In this document: one piece after another, positions 17,994-27,400 of the stretch
Numbering within the stretch: the stretch's first letter is position 1
How the letters are laid out: each line of letters begins with the position of its first letter
Assembly: GCA_963716125.1 (NCBI GenBank)
Contig: OY970294.1
Span: forward strand, 1,240,001-1,304,000
Source: Acidiluteibacter sp963716125
GTDB lineage: Bacteria > Bacteroidota > Bacteroidia > Flavobacteriales_E > Vicingaceae
Direction of reading: 5' to 3'
DNA length: 64,000 nt
The notes under the pieces: model-generated
The model's database searches: none
The model's input: only the letters and a program-made list of their open reading frames with translations
Told to the model about the DNA's origin: nothing
Position numbers and translations under genes: made by a program

Positions 17994-18131
17994 TTAGTCA
18001 CCTGCTAATTGCAGGATTAATACACCTATCAAAATAATAGCTATAATGGTATAAATAATATAATTGAACCATTTTTTAAGGCCATTTTTATTCTGTTCGG
18101 TTTCACTGCCTGTATTACAACAATCTTTCAT
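17994..18131 (-). CDS. 45-aa membrane peptide with N-terminal Cys pair
   Basis: The frame ATG (18131-18129) to TAA (17996-17994) reads MKDCCNTGSETEQNKNGLKK followed by one hydrophobic helix of about 22 residues (IIYTIIAIILIGVLILQLAG). The CC at positions 4-5 could bind a soft metal on the cytoplasmic face. Spacing of 17 bp to the DUF2231 gene on the same strand supports co-transcription. Too short to classify; a gene by position, start and clean membrane segment. Confidence 0.6.
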   Translation of the reverse strand: MKDCCNTGSETEQNKNGLKKWFNYIIYTIIAIILIGVLILQLAGD

Positions 18132-18146
18132 GCCATTTTATTTGTG

Positions 18147-18440
18147 CCTAATGAAGAGAAAGGATTTACCAACCAATAAAATGGATATTTCCTTTCTCTT
18201 ATTAGGACTTAATTTTTTTTTCTGATGTAGGAAGAAACTAACAATCAAAATCAATCTTCTTTATGAATGTGTGACCTTCACTTACCGATAAAATATTTTC
18301 TACAAATTATTAACTACTTGTAATGCCTGAAAAGTGAGAGGAAATATCCTGTTAACCAATCAACTTTTCTATTTAAAATTTATTGTGCCCGACGTGGGAA
18401 GAAATTTGCACTAACGATCAACATTGATTTTCTTCCCATG
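18147..18440 (-). repeat. Series of four related stem-loops in a 400-bp leader
   Basis: The gap 18132-18537 holds four dyads. (A) 18147-18164 with 18190-18206, 17 pairs and one bulge. (B) GAAGA 18231-18235 with TCTTC 18255-18259. (C) GAAAAGT 18329-18335 with ACTTTTC 18363-18369. (D) TGGGAAGAAA 18395-18404 with TTTCTTCCCA 18429-18438. B and D align well (GAyGTrGGAAGAAA, CTAACrATCAAmAT, TCTTCyy, ATGAA). The loops of B, C and D share a TAAC-ATCAA-like motif; A has AACCAAT. The 45-aa gene starts 15 nt past hairpin A on the minus strand. They look like diverged copies of one element: a regulatory leader, protein-binding sites, or small mobile repeats. Confidence 0.6.
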
Positions 18441-18537
18441 AAAGGACTTTTGAACTATCCATAAATCCTTATATTCTCACAACCTCCTGTTAATTAACTA
18501 ACCAGAACATCGAAAAAAAATTTACACAAGAGATTAT

Positions 18538-19077
18538 CTATTGAATAGTTTTTTGAACTTTTCCACATTTAAGCATCTTGCTGCCGTAGTAAGGGTTTCT
18601 TACTTCGTTGCTTGAACTTAACCACGCACTTCCTTTATCATACATAGGGCAATACTGCTCATAAAGAGTATTTTTTGTTCCTGTAATGGCAACCATATCT
18701 GTAATATCTTTGCTCAAAGTTTTAAAATGCTCACGTTGATGGTCTATGGCACTTTCAGAAATGTGTTCTGCGTGCTCTGTGGCATCTTCTATGATATCGG
18801 CCAGCTCTTTCTGTTCTTCTTTGGAATAACTTTTCGTGTTAAATGCCTTTAGTGAGACCATTAGTTTAGCTCCCGATTGTGCTGCTTTTTTTGTATCATC
18901 GCCTACCAAGGCATCTTTCAGCATAAAATAATCGGCAAGGATCGCTTCTGCATTTGGATTCATCTTATCCATTTTCATATCACCGTGTTCGTGATCCATT
19001 TTTTCTTTTTCCTGTGCGTTGGTAAAAGTAACTGTTAACAAAAGCATTGCTGCTAAACTCATTTTTAAAATTTTCAT
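18538..19077 (-). CDS. DUF3347 periplasmic protein
   Basis: 179 aa with a signal peptide (MKILKMSLAAMLLLTVTFTNA). A short His/Met-rich linker (DHEHGDMKMDKMN) leads to the DUF3347 domain: LADYFMLKDALVGDDTKKAA, HAEHI, HQREHFKTLSKDITDMVAITG, YEQYCPMYDKGSAWLSS and RNPYYGSKMLKCGKV. Cys, Met and His positions suit Cu(I)/Ag(I) binding. It parallels the domain at the end of the CusB-like adaptor and the protein at 19628. Likely a periplasmic metal carrier of the neighbouring efflux system (inference from context). Confidence 0.82.
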   Translation of the reverse strand: MKILKMSLAAMLLLTVTFTNAQEKEKMDHEHGDMKMDKMNPNAEAILADYFMLKDALVGDDTKKAAQSGAKLMVSLKAFNTKSYSKEEQKELADIIEDATEHAEHISESAIDHQREHFKTLSKDITDMVAITGTKNTLYEQYCPMYDKGSAWLSSSNEVRNPYYGSKMLKCGKVQKTIQ

Positions 19078-19099
19078 CTTTATTAAATTTAATTGTTGT

Positions 19100-19552
19100 T
19101 TATAAACTGTCTCTTAATTGTTCAATAAATTGTATCATTTCCTCTTTTTCGTCAACCGAAAAAATAGCGTCGCCGTGAATATAGGTGTAGGATTCCAGCG
19201 GCATTTCATCATCTTTGATTTGGTTGATGATGGATTTCAGCTTGCTGTTTTTTCTTCTATCAGAATAATCGTCCCATTCGTTGAAATTTAATTCCGCTTT
19301 ACCTTCTTTGATGTGGTCTTCCAAAAACCAAGCGACCGGTTGAATCTTGTTATACCAAGGGTATTGCGTATTATTACTATGGCAATCGTAGCAGGATATA
19401 AGAAATTTTTTTTTAATCGTTTTTGGAACAGTATTGACCAATAAAAAATCGGTTTTTGGTACCGTATCACTTTGATTCAATTCAATAGGAAATAACTGGA
19501 TAGCTATAAAAGAGACGAATAAAATTAGTACTATGACTTTTAGAATCTTCAT
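19100..19552 (-). CDS. Haem-binding domain protein, membrane anchored
   Basis: 150 aa from MKILKVIVLI (19552); an upstream ATG at 19576 would add eight residues before the hydrophobic N-terminus. One N-terminal membrane anchor, then a c-type haem site CYDCHSN (CxxCH) with TQYPWYNKIQPVAWFLEDHI, the hallmark of the small haem-binding domain family common in Bacteroidota. LNFNEWDDYSDRR follows. It probably carries one haem in the periplasm and shuttles electrons. It lies between two DUF3347 genes on the same strand. Confidence 0.8.
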   Translation of the reverse strand: MKILKVIVLILFVSFIAIQLFPIELNQSDTVPKTDFLLVNTVPKTIKKKFLISCYDCHSNNTQYPWYNKIQPVAWFLEDHIKEGKAELNFNEWDDYSDRRKNSKLKSIINQIKDDEMPLESYTYIHGDAIFSVDEKEEMIQFIEQLRDSL

Positions 19553-19627
19553 CGATATATTCAATTTAACCTGCAAGGTATTCTGCTTGTTGCGAGGAAT
19601 ACCTTGCAGGTTTTGTGTAGGTTATGA

Positions 19628-20254
19628 TTAATTGATTTCCTTTTCCATTTTACCGCAGCTCATCATTTTGCTACCATAATATGGATTTTTTACTTCCTTT
19701 TCCATACTTAACCACTGGCTGCCACCATCATACATTGGGCAGAACATTTGGTACATTTTACCATCAGTTCCTGTAATGGCTAACATATCAATCATATCCT
19801 TGCTCAAGGTTTTAAAATGCTCGCGTTGGTGGTCCATTTCGCTTTTGCCAATGTGTTCTGCGTGCTCTGCTGCATCTGCAATAATGTCTTTCAACTCCTT
19901 TTGTTGTTCGTCAGTGTAGCTACTGATATCGAGACCTCTGAGGGCACTTTCCATTGTTTTGCCAGCTTGGGCGGCAGCATCCTTATCTGTTGCTACCAAT
20001 GCATCCTTTAACGCCATATAATCTGCCATTACTTGTTTGGCGTCGGTGACTTGCGCTTCAGAATTCATCGAACCAGTGGATGCGTCCATTTCATCGTGTT
20101 CCATACCTTCTTCGTGATGATGACCTTCTTCAGAAGACTTTTCAGAATGCAAGTCTTCTGAGTGTTGTTTGTTTTGGCCTTCATTACAAGACATTGATGT
20201 AAGACCTACAAAGGCCAAAGCCAATACTGATGTTGTTACTTTTAAATGTTTCAT
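19628..20254 (-). CDS. DUF3347 lipoprotein
   Basis: 208 aa. The lipobox LTSMSC near residue 23 predicts a lipoprotein. A His/Glu-rich linker (GHHHEEGMEHDEMD) precedes a DUF3347 domain very like that of the protein at 18538: HAEHIG, HQREHFKTLSKDMIDMLAITG, YQMFCPMYDGGSQWLSM, KNPYYGSKMMSCGKM. Probably a periplasmic or outer-membrane copper/silver binder. The close resemblance within one operon points to local duplication. Confidence 0.83.
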   Translation of the reverse strand: MKHLKVTTSVLALAFVGLTSMSCNEGQNKQHSEDLHSEKSSEEGHHHEEGMEHDEMDASTGSMNSEAQVTDAKQVMADYMALKDALVATDKDAAAQAGKTMESALRGLDISSYTDEQQKELKDIIADAAEHAEHIGKSEMDHQREHFKTLSKDMIDMLAITGTDGKMYQMFCPMYDGGSQWLSMEKEVKNPYYGSKMMSCGKMEKEIN

Positions 20255-20353
20255 TTTGTTTTGATTTAATTATTATTGATTTAAAATTTGTTGATATTGT
20301 TCATTTTAGTAAGGGTTTCCCAGTATTTATAGAAGAGAAATCCTAAATAATTA

Positions 20354-20674
20354 TTAGCCTAAATAAGACTCACAGGCATCTGCACATTTTCTGCAAGCTG
20401 CGGCGCAATCTTTACAATGTTGATGGTCATGCTTACCACACTCATCGGCGCATTTCACGCATATTTCATGACAGGCCTCTACCATAGATTTAACATCTGC
20501 ATAGTTGGCGGCAAGTAGTTTTGCAGTAGCACTGCAAATTTCAGCGCAAGCTCTATCCGTGCGTATGCATTCTACCATCATTTTAATCTTGTCGTCATCA
20601 AGACAAGCATCGGCACAATAGTTACAATGTACTACGCAATTATTGAGCGCTTCAATTAATTTTTGATTTTTCAT
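20354..20674 (-). CDS. Four-helix-bundle copper-binding protein (Csp/DUF326 family)
   Basis: 106 aa with sixteen cysteines by my count, spaced along four predicted helices (NCVVHCNYCADAC, CHEICVKCADEC, CKDCAAACRKCADAC). Copper storage proteins of this family bind many Cu(I) ions inside the bundle through paired cysteines. There is no signal peptide, so it should be cytosolic, like Csp3. Its place between the multicopper oxidase and a DUF3347 gene fits copper buffering. Confidence 0.88.
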   Translation of the reverse strand: MKNQKLIEALNNCVVHCNYCADACLDDDKIKMMVECIRTDRACAEICSATAKLLAANYADVKSMVEACHEICVKCADECGKHDHQHCKDCAAACRKCADACESYLG

Positions 20675-20711
20675 TATATTTAAATTTTAAGTTAATAATC
20701 CGTTTACTTTT

Positions 20712-23141
20712 TTAAAACCTCAATGATAGTCCGCCACCTGCACCAAAACGGTTATCGTAGCTTGCCATCAATGAAAAATTCTTTGACAAAAGGTATTCAA
20801 CACCTGTGTTCCAGGTAACCTCTTTATTAAAATTTTCACCTTGAGGTAAGGTATCCACCCATCCAAAATCTCCCCGATACTCATAGGTTCCAAACAAAAC
20901 TGTTCTTGGGAAAATGGTAATTGCCCGGCTCAAGCTAATTTGCGGTCGTAGCTTACTATCCATTCTAACATCCAATGTAAATAAGTAAGGAGTAAGGTAT
21001 CGAATCCCTGCTATAGCTGTGGTTGTTATTTCGTCAAGGTTATTCTTCATTTCGTTTTCGACATTTACACCGCCAAAAACGGTCAGGTAATCATAGAGAT
21101 ATCTATCGTAAGCAGCTTCAACTTCCATATTTTTGTTCCAACCATATTCGCCTCTTAAGCTAAATTGGTTACGGATATTAGATGAAATGAGATTTAATGT
21201 AGTCATGTGTGATGCTGCATCTATCATTCCATAGGAATAGAACTGGTTGGTCTCATTAATTAGTTTTGATTCAGGATATTCCTTCAACCTTGGGTCGCGT
21301 GGCGTGTCATAACTTACGATACGTGCCATACCTCCCATCATATGATACAGAATATGGCAATGGAAGAACCAGTCGCCGTATTCATCACCATAAAATTCAA
21401 TGGTGACCTGTTGCATTGGTGGCACGTTAACGGTGTGCTTTAAAGGTGAATAGTCTCCATTTTTGTTGATAACCCTAAAAAAGTGACCGTGCAGGTGCAT
21501 TGGGTGGTGCATCATTGTGAGGTTGTTAAATGTGATACGTGTTACCTCGTCTCCTTTTATTTTAATTTTATCTGCTTCGGATAAGGGAACACCGTTCAAA
21601 CTCCAAATATATCGCTGCATATTTCCTGTTAGATTAAGCAATACCTCTGTAACAGGAACATTTGGGTCATAGTTGGTCTTTTGTGGTGATTTCAAGTAGT
21701 CATAGTTATATTCTGAAAACATATCCATGCCCTGCATTCCGTCCATTTCCATCCCATCCATAGCGTCCATTTGAGAGTGCTCCATTTTTTCGGAATCCTC
21801 TTTTATATCTGCCTGTCCGGTAGGCGGGTCCATATTTGGCATATTGGAATGGTCCATCTGCATGGAATCTTTTTTCATGTCCATTTGTGTTTCGTCCATT
21901 TTACCTTTATGCATTTCCATACCTTTCATTTCAGACTTGTCCATTTCCATTCCTTTCATCCCATCCATTCCTTTATTTTTTGTGGGATTATCCATTTTTT
22001 CCATTTGCATTCCCCACTTTTTCTTCATCTTGTATCGCTCGTCTTTACCTGGTCGAAATTTCAAAGCGGGTGCTCCCATCCTCATTTTCATCTTGGCCAT
22101 TTGCTGCATCATTCCTATTTTATCGGGTTTAGAAACCACAGGTGCGGGTATAACATCTCCTTTACCAAAATAGGCTGTTGCGGTACCAGAACCGTCCTGC
22201 GCCATAATTTTATATTCCAGTTTGCCATTCTCGGGTATGGTCACAATAAAATCGTAGGTTTCTGCTACTCCAATAAATGTTTTGTTGTGCTTAACGGGTA
22301 CCACATCTTTTCCATCTGCCGATACAAGCATGGGGTCTGGGCCGCCAAATGTCATCCAGAACGACGTGGAGGCGGAACCATCCACAATGCGAAGGCGTAC
22401 TTTTTCACCGGGCTTAAATTCTGGATATTCTACTTTTTCTTCTCCGTTGATCAGAAAAGCTGGATAATAGACATCTGCAACATCTGCACTTTCCATACGC
22501 TGCCTCCAGAAATTTAACTGTGCGCCTAATGCACCTCTTGCAATTACTTTGTTCAGTGGCGTAGCTGTTCCTTTTCTAATATTGTACCATTCTGTACCTC
22601 TTTTTAAATATCGAAGTACATCTCTTGGTTTTTCATTGGTCCAATCTGATAGTACTAAGACTTGCTCTTTGTCGTACTCCAGAGTTTTTACTTTTGGTTG
22701 TATTACAAATGAGCCATAAACACCACTCTGTTCCTGAAGCATTGTGTGGGAATGATACCAATAGGTCCCGTTTTGCTTTATTGTAAATTCATATTTTAAT
22801 GTTTTGCCAGGTTCTATAGGTGGTGTAGAGAGGTAAGGTACTCCATCATAGAAATTAGGCAACAACAAACCATGCCAATGAATGGATGTTTCTACGCTCA
22901 TTTCGTTTTTAACGTAGATAACTGCGTATTCACCTTCGGTAAATTCGAGTGTTGGACCTGGAATGCTTCCATTGACGGTCATCCCTTTGACTTCCTTACC
23001 GGCCTTGTTTACTATTTCTTCTTTTAGAACTAAAGTGTATTCGTGAACCGGTAAATTATCAACGTTGCCCTCTACGGACTGCGCAAATACAGTAGCGAAC
23101 GGCATAGCGCATAGCATTAACAAATATTTTAAATTTCTCAT
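20712..23141 (-). CDS. Multicopper oxidase (CopA-like) fused to a CopB-like outer-membrane barrel
   Basis: 809 aa from MRNLKYLLML (23141), which begins a signal peptide; an in-frame ATG at 23162 adds seven residues. Copper sites: HWHG (88-91), WYHSH (about 128-132), HHPMHLHGHFF and WFFHCHILYHMMGGM near 550-620. A Met/Asp-rich segment of about 100 residues lies between domains 2 and 3. After the oxidase comes about 190 residues like CopB: RYLYDYLTVFGGVNVENE, then strands with aromatic girdles and a terminal GGGLSLRF, an outer-membrane barrel ending. It would oxidise Cu(I) in the periplasm while held to the outer membrane. A CCCGCCTACCGGACAGGCAG block at 21813-21832 (PPTGQA) resembles an inserted mini-palindrome. 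Confidence 0.88.
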   Translation of the reverse strand: MRNLKYLLMLCAMPFATVFAQSVEGNVDNLPVHEYTLVLKEEIVNKAGKEVKGMTVNGSIPGPTLEFTEGEYAVIYVKNEMSVETSIHWHGLLLPNFYDGVPYLSTPPIEPGKTLKYEFTIKQNGTYWYHSHTMLQEQSGVYGSFVIQPKVKTLEYDKEQVLVLSDWTNEKPRDVLRYLKRGTEWYNIRKGTATPLNKVIARGALGAQLNFWRQRMESADVADVYYPAFLINGEEKVEYPEFKPGEKVRLRIVDGSASTSFWMTFGGPDPMLVSADGKDVVPVKHNKTFIGVAETYDFIVTIPENGKLEYKIMAQDGSGTATAYFGKGDVIPAPVVSKPDKIGMMQQMAKMKMRMGAPALKFRPGKDERYKMKKKWGMQMEKMDNPTKNKGMDGMKGMEMDKSEMKGMEMHKGKMDETQMDMKKDSMQMDHSNMPNMDPPTGQADIKEDSEKMEHSQMDAMDGMEMDGMQGMDMFSEYNYDYLKSPQKTNYDPNVPVTEVLLNLTGNMQRYIWSLNGVPLSEADKIKIKGDEVTRITFNNLTMMHHPMHLHGHFFRVINKNGDYSPLKHTVNVPPMQQVTIEFYGDEYGDWFFHCHILYHMMGGMARIVSYDTPRDPRLKEYPESKLINETNQFYSYGMIDAASHMTTLNLISSNIRNQFSLRGEYGWNKNMEVEAAYDRYLYDYLTVFGGVNVENEMKNNLDEITTTAIAGIRYLTPYLFTLDVRMDSKLRPQISLSRAITIFPRTVLFGTYEYRGDFGWVDTLPQGENFNKEVTWNTGVEYLLSKNFSLMASYDNRFGAGGGLSLRF

Positions 23142-23205
23142 TTTATTTTCTTTATGTAACATTACATATTTTTTTTAAAAAAACTTAACTCATAAGATTA
23201 TAGTT

Positions 23206-24441
23206 TTAGTTGGTTAAATAATTGATGATTGAGGATTGAATATAATACATTTTTGCTGATTCTATCTGATTAATTTGAAATTTTAATTGTAATTCTTGTA
23301 TATCCAAAACATCATTAAAGTTGATAGTTCCTGTTTCATACTGTTTCATTAAAATTTCTTCAGCATCATTGGCTTGTTTTAAGTTTTTTATTTGTATATC
23401 ATATTTAATTCGAGACTGATTGCGAAGAGAAACTGTTTTTGACAAATCAGCTTTTAGTATATTCAGTCTTTCATCCTTTTGGTATTTAATTTCCTGTTTA
23501 CGGAGTTCGTTTTGTTTTGAAACGGATTTATATTTATTATTAAAGATAGGAATTGAGAGCGATACCATGGGCATTACAATGTCTTTCCCATTATCATTTA
23601 AATTCATATCTGTTCGTTTAGAAACAGGTATATAATCCAAACCGAATCCAATCATTGGCATAGCTTCTCGTTGGTTAACTAGCTCCGATTGTGTTACCGA
23701 TTCGAAGAGTTTGTCGAATTTCAACAATTCAGGATTTAATGAAAGCGATTCAAATGAAAGTTGGAAATCTTCATTTGGTAGTTGCAAAGTATCAACAACT
23801 ATTATATTAATATCATACTCACGATTCAATAAGCTATTCATCGCAGCTTGAATACCATTTGATTGTTGGGTTAATACTTCTTTTTCTTGTTGTAATTCAT
23901 TTTGTCTTATTTGTAACCTTAAAACGTTTACAGCAGATGTTTTGCCAACTTCTACGGAAGTTAGCGCAAGTCGCTCATAGACTTTTAGTAGTTCAATATT
24001 TTCATCGAGTACTTCTTTTTTTGCTCTAATTTCATATAACTGATAATAAAATTGAGAAACCGAAAGCGCAAGTTTGCGTTTTGCAATTGTGATTTCTACA
24101 TAATCAGCATCAGCCATAGAGGAAGCATAATTTTCTCGTGCAGATATAGTTCCAAACCAAGGTAGCATTTGCTTGGCTGAAAAACGAGCACGTTGAGCTC
24201 CCACACGTGTCTCTGGTGTGCTCACAAAATAGCCTACACCTAACTCAGTATTGGGAATCCAGTTGGTTTCGTTTACTTTTTCAGTTGAAATGTCATATCG
24301 CATCTCAAATTTCTTTATTTCGGGACTGTTGGAAATGGCTTCGTCTATATAGCTCTTTAAATCTTGACTATAGCTATTGAAAGCAAAAAGACATATTCCG
24401 AAAAACAAGACGAATTTTATATATATATTCTGTTTTATCAT
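23206..24441 (-). CDS. TolC-family outer-membrane efflux channel (CusC-like)
   Basis: 411 aa with a signal peptide (FVLFFGICLFAFNSYS). It is rich in long heptad-like helices (KLALSVSQFYYQLYEIRAKK, ENIELLKVYERLALTSVEVG; later QYETGTINFNDVLDIQELQL), as in the TolC hairpins. It is the exit duct of a CusCBA-type tripartite pump. Its start overlaps the stop of the cusA-like gene by 4 bp, so both are translated together. Confidence 0.87.
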   Translation of the reverse strand: MIKQNIYIKFVLFFGICLFAFNSYSQDLKSYIDEAISNSPEIKKFEMRYDISTEKVNETNWIPNTELGVGYFVSTPETRVGAQRARFSAKQMLPWFGTISARENYASSMADADYVEITIAKRKLALSVSQFYYQLYEIRAKKEVLDENIELLKVYERLALTSVEVGKTSAVNVLRLQIRQNELQQEKEVLTQQSNGIQAAMNSLLNREYDINIIVVDTLQLPNEDFQLSFESLSLNPELLKFDKLFESVTQSELVNQREAMPMIGFGLDYIPVSKRTDMNLNDNGKDIVMPMVSLSIPIFNNKYKSVSKQNELRKQEIKYQKDERLNILKADLSKTVSLRNQSRIKYDIQIKNLKQANDAEEILMKQYETGTINFNDVLDIQELQLKFQINQIESAKMYYIQSSIINYLTN

Positions 24442-27400
24442 TGTTCGATATTTATGGTTTGTGAATTGTTTTTCAGCCTCTTCTTTGCCATCCGTTCCTT
24501 CTTCCAGCTATAAAGTACTGGCACAAGAAAATAAGACGTCGTGTCCAATAGCATTCCACCAAAAATGGGGATGGACATCGGTATCATTATATCACTCCCT
24601 TTTCCTGTGGAAGTTAAAACTGGCAAGAGTGCCAAAATGGTGGTAACTGTTGTCATCAAACACGGACGGATTCGTTTTGAGGCTGCTTCTAAAGTCGATT
24701 TTCTTATTTCGTTTATATCGGTTGGATCGTTCTTATCAAAGGTTTGCGTTAGATAGGTTGCCATTACTACACCGTCGTCTGTAGCGATACCGAAAAGGGC
24801 AATAAAACCAACCCATACCGCAACACTCAAATTAATAGTTTTTATATTAAAGAGGTCTCGTAAGTTTTCGCCGAAGAAATTGAAGTTTAAAAACCAACCT
24901 TGACTATAAAACCAAATCATCACAAAACCACCTGCAAAGGCAACAGCAATACCTGTAAATACCATCAAAGTTGAGGATACAGAACGGAACTGGAAATATA
25001 ATATTAAAAAGATGACGGCTAGCGCCAAAGGTACAATGATGGATAGTGTTTTTTCTGCACGCAATTGGTTTTCATAAGTACCCGTGAATTTATAGCTGAT
25101 GCCCTTTGGCATAACCAATTCGCCATCGTCTATTTTTTTCTGAATTAGTGCCTGTGCGTTTTCTACCACATTCACTTCGGCAAAGCCATCCAATTTGTCG
25201 AATAGCACGTAACCCACCAAAAAGGTGTCCTCACTCTTGATGACTTGCGGGCCTTGTTCGTATTTAATGGTCGCCAATTCGCTTAATGGAACGGGGCTGC
25301 CTTTTTCAACAGGCACATAGATATCCTTCAAATCTGATGGGTCACCACGTAGTTCTCTTGGATAGCGAACCCGAACACCATAACGTTCTCTACCTTCTAC
25401 GGTTTGTGTCAATACCATTCCGCCAACAGCTACTTTCAGTACATTTTGAACATCTTCGATAGTTATTCCGTAACGAAATAATTTTTCTCTATCAATGTCA
25501 ATGAGTAAATAGGGCTTGCCTACAATTCTGTCTGCAAAAACGGCTTCCTTTTTTACACCTTCGGCTTGTTTTAGAATATCTTCCAATTGAACACCAAAAG
25601 CTTCAATCTGTCTTAAATCCTGACCTTTTACCTTGATGCCCATTGGTGCGCGCATACCGGTTTGTAACATTACCAAACGGGTTTCAATGGGTTGTAATTT
25701 TGGGGCAGACGTAACGCCTGGCAATTTTGTGACCCTAACGATTTCGTTCCAAATGTCATCAGGTGAATTGATGTCAGGACGCCAGTTTCTAAAGAATTCG
25801 CCATCGTCATCCGGAATCAATTTTTCTGAAGATACATCGACGGTTTCAGACACTTTCTTGCCATCTTTGCGTGCTTCCTCTACTTTTTCAGAACCAACGG
25901 GACGGTTTGGGTTTTCTACTAGACTGCTATCTTTCTTGATGAAAAATCCGTCGTCATTCACCCTAAAACGTTGCCGTTTCCCTTCTTTCAGCATATATTC
26001 CTGTTTATACTGAATCATATTCTCGTACATTGATAAAGGTGCCGGGTCGAGGGCAGATTCCGTTCGACCAGATTTACCGACAACGGTCTCGATTTCGGGA
26101 AGGCTCGCCACGGCCATATCCAGCTGTTGCAACACGCGTTTGTTCTCCTCAACTCCTGAATGTGGCATAGATGTCGGCATCAATAGGAATGAGCCTTCAT
26201 TGAGCGACGGCATAAATTCTTTGCCCGTACTTTTAAAAATGAGGAAACCAAAAATCAACAAAGCTGTTGGAATGGTCAAGAACAAAAGTCTATTGGCCAG
26301 TGCCCATTTTAAAATTCGGGTATAAAATCTATGGAAGAGGGAAAAAGCGCCCAAAAGACCAAAACAGATAATACCCACAAATAATAGATTCAACAAAATA
26401 CTTTTATCGACGCCCAAAGGTCTCCAGTATTCTGCCAATAGAAAAACAATGGCTGCTACCGAAATATAAATATTTATAAGGTTTGAGCGTTTATGGGTTA
26501 TCTTATCTCGCTGTTTTGCGAACGCGATAACACCAAAGGCAATCAATATTATACCTATCCAATGCGCAAAAATAACGGCTATAAATCCAGCCAAAATCAA
26601 AAGGCTATTGATACCGTAACCAGTGTTTTTGTGAATATTCCTGTTCTTAAAGAAAATCGCTGCGAATGGTGGAATTATGAAAAGCGCTATGATTATAGAC
26701 GCTGTAAGCGCAAATGTTTTTGTAAACGCTAATGGGCGGAACAGTTTTCCTTCGGCACCTATCATCGTAAACACGGGGATAAAACTGATAATCGTAGTCA
26801 TTACGGCAGTTACGATTGCTCCAGAAACTTCGGCTGTAGCCTTATATACCAATTTATCAATAGGAAGTCTTTTATTGTCCTCGTTCAGGTGCCTGATGAT
26901 ATTTTCAGCGAGAATAATACCCACATCCACCATTGTGCCAATGGCAATGGCAATACCCGAAAGTGCCACAATATTGGCATCTACATTAAAAAGTTTCATT
27001 GCAATAAAAACCATCAGCACCGCAACGGGCAACAGACCTGCAATTAAAATGGATGCCCGAAGGTTGAATACCATTACGATGATAACCAAAATGGTAATAA
27101 GAATTTCGAGCGTTAACGCTTCGTTCAACGTTCCCAAAGTTTCTTGTATGAGTTCGGTACGGTCGTAAAAAGGCACAATCGTCACTTGTGAGGTTCTGCC
27201 ATCGGCCAATACTTTTGTAGGTAATCCTTTGCTTAACTCCGCAATTTTTTCTTTGACATTTGTAATCACTGCCATAGGGTTTGCACCATAGCGTGCTACA
27301 ACAACCGCACCCACGACTTCTGCACCTTCTTTGTCTAAAATACCACGACGTGTAGCAGGGCCAAGTGTGACATTAGCAATATCACTAATCTTTATAGAGG

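Noticed and set aside
18190..18222. Plus-strand intrinsic terminator (hairpin A followed by T-run)
   Set aside because: The shape fits, but no plus-strand gene lies upstream to be terminated; it is treated as part of the hairpin series.
21771..22517. 248-codon plus-strand frame opposite the multicopper oxidase
   Set aside because: It is the antisense shadow of the Met/Asp-rich segment; the His/Phe-rich composition comes from reversed Met and Asp codons.
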